From NCBI GenBank assembly GCA_017469845.1, contig JAFUFP010000033.1, positions 1 to 64,000 of the forward strand: a stretch of DNA of 64,000 nt. The letters run 5' to 3'. Of this stretch, positions 42,397 through 50,978 are shown piece by piece. How positions within the stretch are numbered: the first letter of the stretch is position 1; every line of letters begins with the position of its first letter. The translations under genes were made by a program, and so were the position numbers. A model generated the notes under the pieces. The model saw only the letters and a program-made list of their open reading frames with translations. It had not been told where the DNA came from and did not search any database. Origin of the DNA: Bacteroidales bacterium. Its GTDB lineage: Bacteria > Bacteroidota > Bacteroidia > Bacteroidales > UBA932.

Positions 42397-43365
42397 ATGA
42401 AGATATTCATTGACGGAAACGAAATAGAGGTCAAGGACGGCGAAACCGTCCTCGAAGCCTGCCGGAGAACGGGAACCCCCATTCCCTCGATGTGCTTCGC
42501 TCCCGGAAAGGAGCACAAGCCTTCGTGCATGGTCTGCATGGTCCGAAACGAAGCCACCGGGCAGATGATGCCTTCGTGTTCAACCTACCCCACCGATGGG
42601 ATGAGGATCGATACCCGCAGCGATGAAGTCCTTCAGACCCGCCGCCTCGCCGTGGAACTTCTCCTCAGCGACCACCGTGCCGACTGTGAAGCACCCTGCA
42701 CGATAGCGTGTCCGAAGAAACTCGACATAGCGAAGATGCTGTACCATTACGACGAGGGTGACTACCCCAAGGCCAAAGCCTATGTAGCTTCGGTGTTCGC
42801 ACTTCCCCAGATCGGCTGCGACGACTGCAAGGCCCCTTGCGAAAAAGTCTGCAGAAGAGGGACCGTGGACGCCAATGTACCGATAAGGGAGATAGTGAAA
42901 AAACTCGCCGCGATGGAAGACATTCCCGCCCAAGGCGACCCTTCGCTTCTTTCCCATATCGACAGGACGAGGTTCTCCTCAAGACTCGGAGCCTTCTCCC
43001 CCCAGGAGAAGATCCGTCTCAAGGAGACCGTCACCACTCCTTCCACCTGCCTTCACTGCGCATGCCTTTCGAAAGAGGAGTGCACACTTCGGGACGTCGC
43101 CACTTCGCTCGCGATCAAATCGCCCCGCTTCGGAGTGAATTCCCTCCAGCCTTTCAAGGCGGAGAAGAAGATCACGGGAAAACTCGTCTTCGAGCCCTCG
43201 AAGTGCATCCGCTGCGGCCTTTGCGTATACAACACGGTTGACGGGTTCACATTCAAGGGGAGAGGTTTCGGGATGCAGGTGATATTACCGGAGGAAAGTT
43301 ATTCGCACGTATCCGAGGAGGTGGCTTCGCTGTGCCCAACGGGAGCCCTCAGCCTCGGACACTGA
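42397..43365 (+). CDS. NuoG-N-like [2Fe-2S]/[4Fe-4S] protein without hydrogenase domain
   Basis: 322 residues. The N-terminus is a plant-type [2Fe-2S] ferredoxin as in NuoG/HydA ('IFIDGNEIEVKDGETVLEAC', then 'CFAPGKEHKPSCMVCMV'). The middle has the 4Fe-4S region shared with GltD/NfnB-type proteins ('CEAPCTIACPKKLDIAKML', 'CDDCKAPCEKVCRRGTVDAN'). Near the C-terminus come 'CIRCGLCVYN' and a final 'CPTGALSLGH'. In HndD/HydA the H-cluster hydrogenase domain would follow, and in NuoG a molybdopterin-like domain; both are absent. It begins 1 base after the NuoEF fusion, so the two surely form a complex. Confidence 0.85.
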   Translation: MKIFIDGNEIEVKDGETVLEACRRTGTPIPSMCFAPGKEHKPSCMVCMVRNEATGQMMPSCSTYPTDGMRIDTRSDEVLQTRRLAVELLLSDHRADCEAPCTIACPKKLDIAKMLYHYDEGDYPKAKAYVASVFALPQIGCDDCKAPCEKVCRRGTVDANVPIREIVKKLAAMEDIPAQGDPSLLSHIDRTRFSSRLGAFSPQEKIRLKETVTTPSTCLHCACLSKEECTLRDVATSLAIKSPRFGVNSLQPFKAEKKITGKLVFEPSKCIRCGLCVYNTVDGFTFKGRGFGMQVILPEESYSHVSEEVASLCPTGALSLGH

Positions 43366-43379
43366 CAAAAAGATATCCG

Positions 43380-44534
43380 ATGAAAGGAAAAATCAAAACG
43401 GCAATTCTGCTGACGGCCCTTCTTTCCGTCCTCTCTTCCTGCGGCGGAAGGCAAGGGGGCCCATCTTCTCCCTCAAAGGGCGAATGGACTTCCTTCAGGG
43501 GAGAAAACACCCTCGCCGGATCCGTGGACATCGCCCTTCCCTCTTCACCGGTCCTGCTGTGGTCAACCACCACCGGACAGAGGACGGTGGCTTCACCTGT
43601 CGTCAAGGACGGAGTCATCTACACGATCGGAAGAAGGGGTCTTGTAAGAGGGGTGGATTCAGAAGGGAATGAAGTTTTCAGCAAGGACTTCGGGACATTC
43701 ATAGAGGCGACGCCCCTTATCATAGACTCCACGATGTACATCGGCACGATAGAAGGGAACCTTCTCGCGATGGGACTCCCTTCAGGGGAAGTCGCCTGGC
43801 ACTACGCTACCGAAGGTCAGATTTCCGCTCCGCCGATGGAGACCGACTTCGCCGGAAAGAAGGCGATAGTCTTCGGAAGTTACGACAACTACCTCTACAC
43901 CATAAGCCAAGCCGACGGGGAGACCCTCTCGAAGTTCGAGTCAGGATACTACCTCAACGGCGCTACGGCCGTCATGGACGGCTACCTTTCCTTCGGAGGT
44001 TGCGACCAGTGGCTTAGGATAGTGGATACGAAAAAGGGAGCGATGACGGACTCCCTGATGCTGGACGCGTACCTTCCTTCCTCACCGGTATTCAGCGGGA
44101 AAGACGCCTACATCGGTGATTACTCGGGGAACATCTACCACCTTACGATCGAAGACGGGAAGATTTCCTCAAACGAGAAAATCCATACCGGTGACCCTTC
44201 CGGAGAATCCTCCTTCACCGCTCTTCCTGCTGTTGGAAAGGACAACGTATATTTCTTCTCCGAAGGAAGGTCACTCACCTGCGCATCGAGGAAGGACGGC
44301 TCCGTCAAGTGGGACACCCTTCTCAAAGGCCCCACCGGAGAAAGTTCTCCCCAGGAGTGCAGGAACGGAGTTCTGGTCTGCACAAAGAGCGGGATAATCT
44401 CCATCCTCGACAAAAAGACCGGGGAAGTCAAGTGGGAATACGACTCGGGTGAAGACATACTCACCTGCCCGGCGGTAGTGGAAGGAAGATTCTACGTAGT
44501 GACGGCGAAGGGGACCCTCCTTTGCTTCGGATAA
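43380..44534 (+). CDS. PQQ-like beta-propeller lipoprotein
   Basis: 384 residues from the ATG at 43380, chosen for its lipoprotein signal (MKGKIKTAILLTALLSVLSSC, Cys21); a start 48 bases upstream would hide the signal. The mature part begins with 'EWTSFRGENTLAGS' and has blades such as 'LVRGVDSEGNEVFSKD', 'LLAMGLPSGEVAWHYAT', 'CASRKDGSVKWDTL' and 'ILDKKTGEVKWEYD'. The layout also resembles BamB-like propellers, but the entry motif links it to the paralogues in this operon. It is anchored in the inner or outer membrane facing the periplasm or surface. The exporter genes follow after 14 bases. Confidence 0.85.
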   Translation: MKGKIKTAILLTALLSVLSSCGGRQGGPSSPSKGEWTSFRGENTLAGSVDIALPSSPVLLWSTTTGQRTVASPVVKDGVIYTIGRRGLVRGVDSEGNEVFSKDFGTFIEATPLIIDSTMYIGTIEGNLLAMGLPSGEVAWHYATEGQISAPPMETDFAGKKAIVFGSYDNYLYTISQADGETLSKFESGYYLNGATAVMDGYLSFGGCDQWLRIVDTKKGAMTDSLMLDAYLPSSPVFSGKDAYIGDYSGNIYHLTIEDGKISSNEKIHTGDPSGESSFTALPAVGKDNVYFFSEGRSLTCASRKDGSVKWDTLLKGPTGESSPQECRNGVLVCTKSGIISILDKKTGEVKWEYDSGEDILTCPAVVEGRFYVVTAKGTLLCFG

Positions 44535-44548
44535 AAAAGGAAACGAAG

Positions 44549-45214
44549 ATGAGCATACTTACTCTTGAAAACATACGCAAAAGCTATCCCGACGGGGAAG
44601 GCGGCCTGAGGACAGTCCTTGGCGGAGTGAGCCTCTCCCTTGAAAGAGGGGAATTCATCGCCGTGACCGGTCCTTCCGGTTCCGGAAAGACGACCCTTTT
44701 GAGGATAGCCGGCACTCTTCTGGAACCCGACTCCGGGAAGGTCTTCATCGACGGGCAGGAGATCTCTCCAGGAGAGGACCATTCCCTGATACGTAACCGG
44801 AAAATCGGCTTCGTGTTCCAGGACCACCGGCTTCTTCCCCAACTGACGGTTCTCCAGAACGTGCTTCTTCCCGCCCTCGCCTCGGCGGAAAAGGTCCCCT
44901 CCGAGACCGAAAAATACGCCCTTTCCCTTCTGGAATACGCCGGCATATCATCTCTGTCGGGCAAATATCCTTCAGCCATATCGGGAGGAGAAGGTGGCAG
45001 GGTCGCCCTGTGCAGGGCACTTGTGATGAAGCCCGCGATCATCCTCGCCGATGAGCCTACCGGACAGCTGGACCACGAGAATGCGCTCAAGATAGCTTCA
45101 CTGCTCGGGAAGGTGTGTGACGATTTCGGGACGGGAGTTGTGATGGTGACCCACTCGGATGAAGTCGCCGCCGTGGCCAGCAGGAAGATCGGATTGTCAT
45201 CATTGAACGATTGA
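44549..45214 (+). CDS. ABC transporter ATP-binding protein, LolD/YbbA-like
   Basis: 221 residues from the ATG at 44549. Walker A is 'GPSGSGKTTLL', the Q-loop lies in 'FVFQDHRLLPQLTVLQN', the signature is a slightly unusual 'ISGGEGGRVALCRALV', and Walker B is 'IILADEPTGQLD' followed by 'VMVTHSDEVAA'. The family energises lipoprotein release, macrolide-type export and YbbP-type permeases. Its stop codon overlaps the TTG start of the permease gene (TTGA at 45211-45214), so the two subunits are coupled in translation. The cargo is probably the product of this operon, an inference from position. Confidence 0.92.
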   Translation: MSILTLENIRKSYPDGEGGLRTVLGGVSLSLERGEFIAVTGPSGSGKTTLLRIAGTLLEPDSGKVFIDGQEISPGEDHSLIRNRKIGFVFQDHRLLPQLTVLQNVLLPALASAEKVPSETEKYALSLLEYAGISSLSGKYPSAISGGEGGRVALCRALVMKPAIILADEPTGQLDHENALKIASLLGKVCDDFGTGVVMVTHSDEVAAVASRKIGLSSLND

Positions 45215-48200
45215 CGTACCGCAAAGTGGACAGGAAAGATTTCATACGGGAAGGAAGGAAACGCTACCGGAAGTTCTACCGGATGGTGGCGCTTGCGACC
45301 GCAATCAGCGTCGCCGTCATCAGCGGGTCCCTCATTATCGGTGATTCCGTACGCAAGTCCCTCCAGAAAAGGGTCGAAGACCGCCTCTTCGGAATGAAGT
45401 CCGTCGTAGTCTCGGCGGACGGGTTCCTGGGAAGCGAAGCCCTTGCGGAACTCTCCCTCGGTGAAGAATCCCGCGGGATACTCCTTTCGGACGGATTCGT
45501 GTCAAGGGGCGGAAGGCTCTATCCCGTCATGGTATGGGGAATGGACGCACTTCCGGACGGATCCCCCATCGGATACGGTGAAGCCGTCCTTAACGCAGAG
45601 TTACAGGAAGATCTCGGTGACATGACCGACCCTACCGTCGTTCTCCGTCTCCCCTCCGACGGGCTTGTTCCGTCGTCCTCCCTTTTCGTCACAAGCAGGT
45701 ACTCCACTTCCCTGCGCCTTGAGTACAAGGGAAGCCTCGACGCTTCCCACGGAGGGAATCTTTCCCTCCGCAACGGACAGGTCATACCATACAACGTCTT
45801 CGTCAGCCGGGAGGAGCTCTGCGAGAGTCTCGGCGTCGGGGACAAGGTCAACGTCATCCTTTCCCCTGGTGACATACGGAAAGAGAACCTTTCCTCCCTT
45901 TCCCCTTCGGCCCTCGGCATCAGGATGGAGGACGGAAGGATAACTTCCGACGGGGTGTTCCTCAAAAAGGACCTTGTCGACAAACTGTACTCCTCCATAG
46001 ACAATCCCGACAGGTTGTTCTCGTACCTGGTGAATTCCATAGACGTGGGCGGAAAATCCATCCCCTATTCCTTCGCGACCGCAGCCGACAGGTTCGACGG
46101 AAAGCCCATCCCCGATGACGGAGCCATCCTTTCGGACTATGCCGCGAAAAGGCTCGGAGCAAGCAAGGGAGACAAGGTGGAAGTGACGTACTTCGTTTCG
46201 GATGACCTCAAAAACCTCTCCGAAAAAACGAAGTCATTCACCGTCACGGACATAGTTCCCATAGAAAAGTTCACGGAGGACGGGCACCTGAGCGCTGACT
46301 TCCCGGGCCTTGCCGATGCGGAGAGCTGTTCAAGCTGGGACAGTGACCTTCCTATCGACATGGACAGAATCTCCGACGAGGACGAAGACTATTGGACAGA
46401 CTACAAGTCCACCCCCAAGATACTTCTCCCCTATTCCGTCATGAGGGAGGAATGGTCGGACTCCTGGGGTGACGCCACGCAGATACGCACCACCTCCTCG
46501 CCTTCAGAAATCCTTTCCCGGATCGGGGCGGAGGACTTCCCGGTAAGCGTTGTGCAGCCATATGACGAAGCGATGGAAAATGCCGTCAGCGGAGTCGATT
46601 TCGGAGGGCTGTTCCTCGCCCTGGGGTGCTTCATAGTGATAGCGGCCCTATTCCTTCTTTATAGCCCCTTGGGAGAGATGTACGCCCTCAGAAGGGAGGA
46701 GCTTTCGCTTCTGGGGTCGATAGGTTTCGGGAAAAAGGAGGTTTCCGCTCTTCTTCGGAGGGAAGTTCTCCCCGTGGCCTGCATAGGGTCCCTTGTCGGG
46801 TCGGTGCTTGCCGTTCTCTACGCCGGAGGAGTCATCTTCCTTCTCGGAAACATCTGGAGCGGAGCCACCCAGACGGACGGATTCACGCTGTATCCAAGGC
46901 CCCTCACCGTGGCGGCGGGATTCCTTGCGGGATTCATCCTTTCGTACGCGGTCATAGCGTATGCGATAAAGAAAGCTTCTTTCGACAAGGTCAGGGCGAA
47001 AGAAACCCCCGCTCCCGGGAAACTGCCCGTCTTCATTTCGGCGGCGGTTCTTCTCATGGCGGTCGTCGCCGGCATCCTGAACGGGCCTTCAGTGATATGG
47101 TTCATCATTATCGGAAGCCTTTTCCTTCTTTTCGGAATTCTGCTCGCAAGGTATTTCTTCGGGAAGGGCGACCCTTCCGGGGAAACGTCGGAGGCCGTCA
47201 AGCGCCAGGGAATAAGGCACTCGCTTCCGGAAGTCACGACAGGTCTCATAACACTCGCCCTCGGGGTATTCATCACTTTCGCCGTGGGCCTCAACAGGAA
47301 GGACTTCTCGAACCTCAGGGCCCTTGAAGGAGGTACCGGCGGATATGACCTGTGGTGTGAACTCACCGTCCCTCTCCAGCATGACATTTCCAACGCTGAA
47401 GGGAAAAAGAAGATGAATCTCCAGGATCTTGGAGAGGATTCGCAAGTGATGCAGCTCACCCTTGTCGGAGGGGATGACGCATCCTGCCTCAATCTCAACA
47501 GGATAACCACCCCCGCGATATTGGGATTCCGGGAAGGGAACTTCCTCGGGAGCAAGTTCAGGATAAAGGAGAACATATTCGGACTCAAGGACGATGCCGC
47601 CGTTCTGGAAAGGATGGCTTCGGACAGAGAGACGGACTATTGCCTTGTCGACGAGACTGTCCTGATGTGGGGTCTCATGCTTTCGGTCGGGGACACTCTC
47701 CACTACAGCGGTCCTTCCGGGGAAACGATCGATGTCGTCATCGCTGGATCCCTTCCCAACACCGTGTTCCAGGGATATGCCCTCATGCCCCAAAGCGTAC
47801 TTGAAAGGCACTGGAACGACCGTGGAAGCAGGATCATCCTGGCCTCTTCCTCCAACAAAGGTGCGACGACACTTCTGGAGACCGCCCTCAACGAATACGG
47901 CATAAGGGCGATCGGAGCCAATGAAAGGCTCAAGCGCCTGGGAACCGTCACGGACACCTACCTCACCATCTTCATGATGCTGGGAGCGGTGGGACTCCTC
48001 CTCGGAATAGTGAGCTTCGCTCTCGGAGTGAGGAAACGCCTCCAAACCAAGAAGAAGGATATCCTTCTTCTCCGTTCGCTCGGTTTCACCGACAGCGGAA
48101 TCTCTTCACTCCTCAAAAAGGAGAACACTCCGGCCCCGACGGTCGCGGTACTTTTGGGACTCTTCGCCGCCGTGCTCAGCGTTGTGGTTTCATTCGGAGC

Positions 48201-48336
48201 CATTTCGCTCTGGACCTGGATAACATGCCTGGCGACTACCGTTCTTTGCATAGTCCTTCTCAACCTTTCGGTCGGGAAGATGGCCGGGGAGACGGTTTCA
48301 CTAACGGATGAAAAAGATGAAGATACTGATAATTAG
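45211..48336 (+). CDS. Large FtsX-type ABC transporter permease, YbbP-like
   Basis: 1041 residues, TTG start overlapping the previous stop. One N-terminal membrane helix ('FYRMVALATAISVAVISGSL'), a large periplasmic MacB-like domain (about 60-460), a first FtsX block of three helices (about 465-590), two central helices (about 610-645), one more helix before a second periplasmic domain (about 680-905), and a second FtsX block of three helices at the C-terminus ('YLTIFMMLGAVGLLLGIVSF' onwards). This two-FtsX, ten-helix layout is that of YbbP and related permeases, distinct from four-helix LolC/E or MacB. Such transporters move hydrophobic molecules from the outer leaflet of the inner membrane. 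Confidence 0.88.
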   Translation: MTYRKVDRKDFIREGRKRYRKFYRMVALATAISVAVISGSLIIGDSVRKSLQKRVEDRLFGMKSVVVSADGFLGSEALAELSLGEESRGILLSDGFVSRGGRLYPVMVWGMDALPDGSPIGYGEAVLNAELQEDLGDMTDPTVVLRLPSDGLVPSSSLFVTSRYSTSLRLEYKGSLDASHGGNLSLRNGQVIPYNVFVSREELCESLGVGDKVNVILSPGDIRKENLSSLSPSALGIRMEDGRITSDGVFLKKDLVDKLYSSIDNPDRLFSYLVNSIDVGGKSIPYSFATAADRFDGKPIPDDGAILSDYAAKRLGASKGDKVEVTYFVSDDLKNLSEKTKSFTVTDIVPIEKFTEDGHLSADFPGLADAESCSSWDSDLPIDMDRISDEDEDYWTDYKSTPKILLPYSVMREEWSDSWGDATQIRTTSSPSEILSRIGAEDFPVSVVQPYDEAMENAVSGVDFGGLFLALGCFIVIAALFLLYSPLGEMYALRREELSLLGSIGFGKKEVSALLRREVLPVACIGSLVGSVLAVLYAGGVIFLLGNIWSGATQTDGFTLYPRPLTVAAGFLAGFILSYAVIAYAIKKASFDKVRAKETPAPGKLPVFISAAVLLMAVVAGILNGPSVIWFIIIGSLFLLFGILLARYFFGKGDPSGETSEAVKRQGIRHSLPEVTTGLITLALGVFITFAVGLNRKDFSNLRALEGGTGGYDLWCELTVPLQHDISNAEGKKKMNLQDLGEDSQVMQLTLVGGDDASCLNLNRITTPAILGFREGNFLGSKFRIKENIFGLKDDAAVLERMASDRETDYCLVDETVLMWGLMLSVGDTLHYSGPSGETIDVVIAGSLPNTVFQGYALMPQSVLERHWNDRGSRIILASSSNKGATTLLETALNEYGIRAIGANERLKRLGTVTDTYLTIFMMLGAVGLLLGIVSFALGVRKRLQTKKKDILLLRSLGFTDSGISSLLKKENTPAPTVAVLLGLFAAVLSVVVSFGAISLWTWITCLATTVLCIVLLNLSVGKMAGETVSLTDEKDEDTDN

Positions 48337-49588
48337 CCCCAGCGCGGGAGATTCGTTCTACTGCGGAAACTGTTTCAGGGATTCCCTGCACTCTTCCGCC
48401 CTCATCAGGGCGGGACACTCCGTCACCGTCATGCCCCTTTACCTTCCGATGCTGAGCGCCACGGAAGGGGTTCCGATTTTCTTCCCGGCGGTATCATACT
48501 ACCTTGAGCAGGCGATGTTCCGTAAAGGAAACATGCCCTCCTGGATGGAGAAACTCTCCTCCTCGAAGATGTTCATGGGGCTTGCCGCTTCGATGTCCGG
48601 AACGACGTCAGCCGAAGGCATGGAAGGGATGACGATGTCGATGATAAAGGGCGACGACGGTGCATTCCTCAAGAACATCGCCAAGATGGCGGAGTGGATC
48701 CGGAAGGACGGTCTTCCCGACATAATCCATCTGTCGTCTTCGCTTCTGATAGGTTTCGCGGGAGCCCTCAAAAGGAAACTCGGGGTTCCGGTCGTATGTT
48801 CCCTCCAGGATGAGGAGGTATGGATCGATTCCCTCAAAGGGGAATATGCCTCCGCGGCTTGGGAAGCGATCGAGGAGAGCTCAAAGGCGGTGGACGCTTT
48901 CGTCACCACGAGTGAATATTACCGGGATATCGTGATTAAAAAGAATTTTTCGTTTTCACCCACTGTCATTTACCCTGGCATCAACATTGATAAATACCGC
49001 TATGACCCTCTTCCCGAAAGGCCGACGATAGGGTTCTTCTACAGGATGAACTCCCTTGACGGGCTGGATACGCTCGCCGGAGCATTCGTATCCCTGAAGA
49101 AAAAAGGCACGGTTCCCGGGCTAAGGCTCAAGATAGGAGGAGGATACACCGGGACGGACCGCAAGTTCCTTTCCAAAGTGAAACGGATTCTGGAGGGGGT
49201 AATGGAGGATGTGACGATAGAGGAGGACTACTCCCCCATCGCGCATCACCGGTTCTACCGGGACTGTACGGTTGTCAGCGTTCCGCTGCGCTTCGATGAA
49301 GGTGTGGGGCTGTACGTATGCGAAGCATTCGCTACGGGAAGACCGGTAGTTGAACCCATGAGAGGTTCATTCCCCGAGATAGCGGGAGAAGGAGGAATGC
49401 TTTACGATGAGAGCGACCCTGAAGGTTTGGAGAAAGCGCTTGAAAGCATTCTTACCGACAGGGACCTTTACAACGAAAAGAGGGAGAAGGCCATGGCCAT
49501 TGCCGGAGAAAGGTACTCCGACTCCGTCTGCGCCCGCGCCCTCGAAGCCCTTTACTGGAAAGTTTTGGAACAAAAAAACAACATATAA
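48308..49588 (+). CDS. Family 4 glycosyltransferase
   Basis: 426 residues; the start overlaps the permease gene by 29 bases, and a second in-frame ATG at 48317 would serve as well. The N-terminus 'ILIISPSAGDSFYCGNCFRD' followed by 'ALIRAGHSVTVMPLYLP' is a distinctive variant of the GT4 Rossmann fold. The C-terminal half holds 'VIYPGINIDKYRYDP', 'GFFYRMNSLDGLDTLAGAF' and the nucleotide-sugar Glu motif 'FDEGVGLYVCEAFATGRPVV'. It is cytoplasmic with possible membrane attachment. From memory, N-termini with YCGNCxRD occur among PVC-group bacteria; this is not verified. Within the operon it could add a sugar to the terpenoid product. Confidence 0.88.
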   Translation: MKKMKILIISPSAGDSFYCGNCFRDSLHSSALIRAGHSVTVMPLYLPMLSATEGVPIFFPAVSYYLEQAMFRKGNMPSWMEKLSSSKMFMGLAASMSGTTSAEGMEGMTMSMIKGDDGAFLKNIAKMAEWIRKDGLPDIIHLSSSLLIGFAGALKRKLGVPVVCSLQDEEVWIDSLKGEYASAAWEAIEESSKAVDAFVTTSEYYRDIVIKKNFSFSPTVIYPGINIDKYRYDPLPERPTIGFFYRMNSLDGLDTLAGAFVSLKKKGTVPGLRLKIGGGYTGTDRKFLSKVKRILEGVMEDVTIEEDYSPIAHHRFYRDCTVVSVPLRFDEGVGLYVCEAFATGRPVVEPMRGSFPEIAGEGGMLYDESDPEGLEKALESILTDRDLYNEKREKAMAIAGERYSDSVCARALEALYWKVLEQKNNI

Positions 49589-49611
49589 AACTCATTTTTC
49601 AAACAAAGATC

Positions 49612-50865
49612 ATGAAAAAAACAATGACCATCGTTGCCCTCATGGCACTCACCGTCTTCTCGGCGAAAGCCCAGCTTTTCGCCCCGGACGGATTCAGAGG
49701 TCCCAACCGTGACGGGCATTGGAACGAGAGCGGGCTTCTGAAGCAGTGGCCCGCCGAAGGCCCCCAGCAGCTGTGGGAGAACCTCGAGATCGGCAAAGGT
49801 TACTCCAGCGCCGTCGTCGTGGGTGACCGCATCTACACTACCGGTCTTACGGAGGATCAGAAGCAGGAGCAGTTCGTAGCTCTTGACCTTGGTGGAAAGA
49901 TCCTCTACAAGACCGTCTACGGAAGCCCCTGGAAGGACTCTTATCCTGAGACCAGGACATCCCCCACAATCCATGACGGCAACGCATTCGTCATCAGCGG
50001 AGCCGGAGACATCGTCTGCATCAACTGCGCCGACGGCGCCATCGTATGGAAAGTCGACGGAACAGGCACATACAAGTCTACCACCGGAAACTGGGGAACG
50101 GCCGAGAGCCCCCTCGTGTATGACGGCAAAGTGATCTACACTTCCGGCGGAAGCATCACTACGATGGTCGCCCTTGACGAAAAGACCGGAAAGGAAGTCT
50201 GGAAGACCCGCTCCCTCGGAGACAAGAAAGGTTACGTTAGCCCCACCATCATCGAGTGGAAAGGCAAGCGCCAGATCGTCGGTTCATCGATCAACAATGT
50301 CCTCGGAGTGGATCCCGACACAGGTGAAATCATGTGGACATTCGGAGGTTGGGGCGGAACCACCAACTGGGACAACATACCGCCGAACAGCATCCTTTTC
50401 AAAGACGGAAAGATCTTCTTCTCACAGGGTTACGACATCGGAGGATATATGCTTCAGCTCGCCGATGACCTCAAGAGCGTCAAGCAGCTCTGGAAGACCG
50501 ACGTCCTTGACACCCACCACGGAGGATACGTCCTCGTTGACGGAGTGATCTACGGATCCAACTGGACCAACAACAACGCCGGCAACTGGTGCGCGATCGA
50601 TTGGGAGACCGGCAAGACCATCTACGAGACCGCATGGTCCGGCGGAAAGGGCAAGGGCTCCATCGTCTTCGCTGACGGCCTCCTTTACTGCTACGACGAG
50701 AGGAGAGGTTTCGTGGGAATCGTAGCCCCCGGTCCCGAGTTCAAGACCATAAGCGAATTCAGGGTGACGAAGGGCTCCGGTCCCTACTGGGCCCACATCG
50801 CGATCCATGACGGAATCATGTACGTCCGCCACGGAGAAGCCCTCATGGCCTACAAGATCAAATAG
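49612..50865 (+). CDS. Secreted PQQ-like beta-propeller protein
   Basis: 417 residues with a cleavable signal (MKKTMTIVALMALTVFSAKA). The mature start 'DGFRGPNRDGHWNESGLLKQ' is the entry motif of the family, then blades such as 'CINCADGAIVWKV', 'ALDEKTGKEVWKTRS' and 'GVDPDTGEIMWTFGGW'. Among the propellers of the window it is most like the one at 24158-25492: both are soluble and secreted and share 'W...GP...LW'-type starts. It is the last gene of the co-directional run, 23 bases after the glycosyltransferase gene, and is followed by a strong terminator. Confidence 0.87.
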   Translation: MKKTMTIVALMALTVFSAKAQLFAPDGFRGPNRDGHWNESGLLKQWPAEGPQQLWENLEIGKGYSSAVVVGDRIYTTGLTEDQKQEQFVALDLGGKILYKTVYGSPWKDSYPETRTSPTIHDGNAFVISGAGDIVCINCADGAIVWKVDGTGTYKSTTGNWGTAESPLVYDGKVIYTSGGSITTMVALDEKTGKEVWKTRSLGDKKGYVSPTIIEWKGKRQIVGSSINNVLGVDPDTGEIMWTFGGWGGTTNWDNIPPNSILFKDGKIFFSQGYDIGGYMLQLADDLKSVKQLWKTDVLDTHHGGYVLVDGVIYGSNWTNNNAGNWCAIDWETGKTIYETAWSGGKGKGSIVFADGLLYCYDERRGFVGIVAPGPEFKTISEFRVTKGSGPYWAHIAIHDGIMYVRHGEALMAYKIK

Positions 50866-50890
50866 GCCGTTCGTAAAAACGTGAACATTC

Positions 50891-50937
50891 GCCTTCCCGA
50901 CAAAAGTTTCGCCTTAGGTCGGGAAGGCATTTCTTTT
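50891..50937 (+). terminator. Terminator at the end of the 25-kb operon
   Basis: GCCTTCCCGAC (50891-50901) and GTCGGGAAGGC (50918-50928) form an 11-bp perfect stem followed by ATTTCTTTT, 25 bases after the stop of the last propeller gene. Confidence 0.85.
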
Positions 50938-50952
50938 GCCGAAGAGCGGATA

Positions 50953-50960
50953 TATTTTTG
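50953..50960 (+). promoter_or_regulatory. -7 promoter box of the arsenic-type operon
   Basis: TATTTTTG is a perfect -7 element 18 bases before the start at 50979. The only upstream TTTG (50935-50938) is part of the terminator tail and is rather close (14 bases). Confidence 0.45.
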
Positions 50961-50978
50961 TACAAAACACATCAAAAC

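Noticed and set aside
39972..43365. Part of respiratory complex I
   Set aside because: Only E-, F- and G-N-like parts are present, with extra thioredoxin-like and ferredoxin domains as in bifurcating enzymes; no other nuo genes are in the window.
42397..43365. [FeFe]-hydrogenase large subunit
   Set aside because: The protein ends at 322 residues and has none of the H-cluster motifs.
24158..50865. PQQ-dependent dehydrogenases
   Set aside because: The propellers lack the tryptophan-docking and Cys-Cys/Asp catalytic features of quinoprotein dehydrogenases as far as can be seen; the 'PQQ-like' name refers only to the fold.
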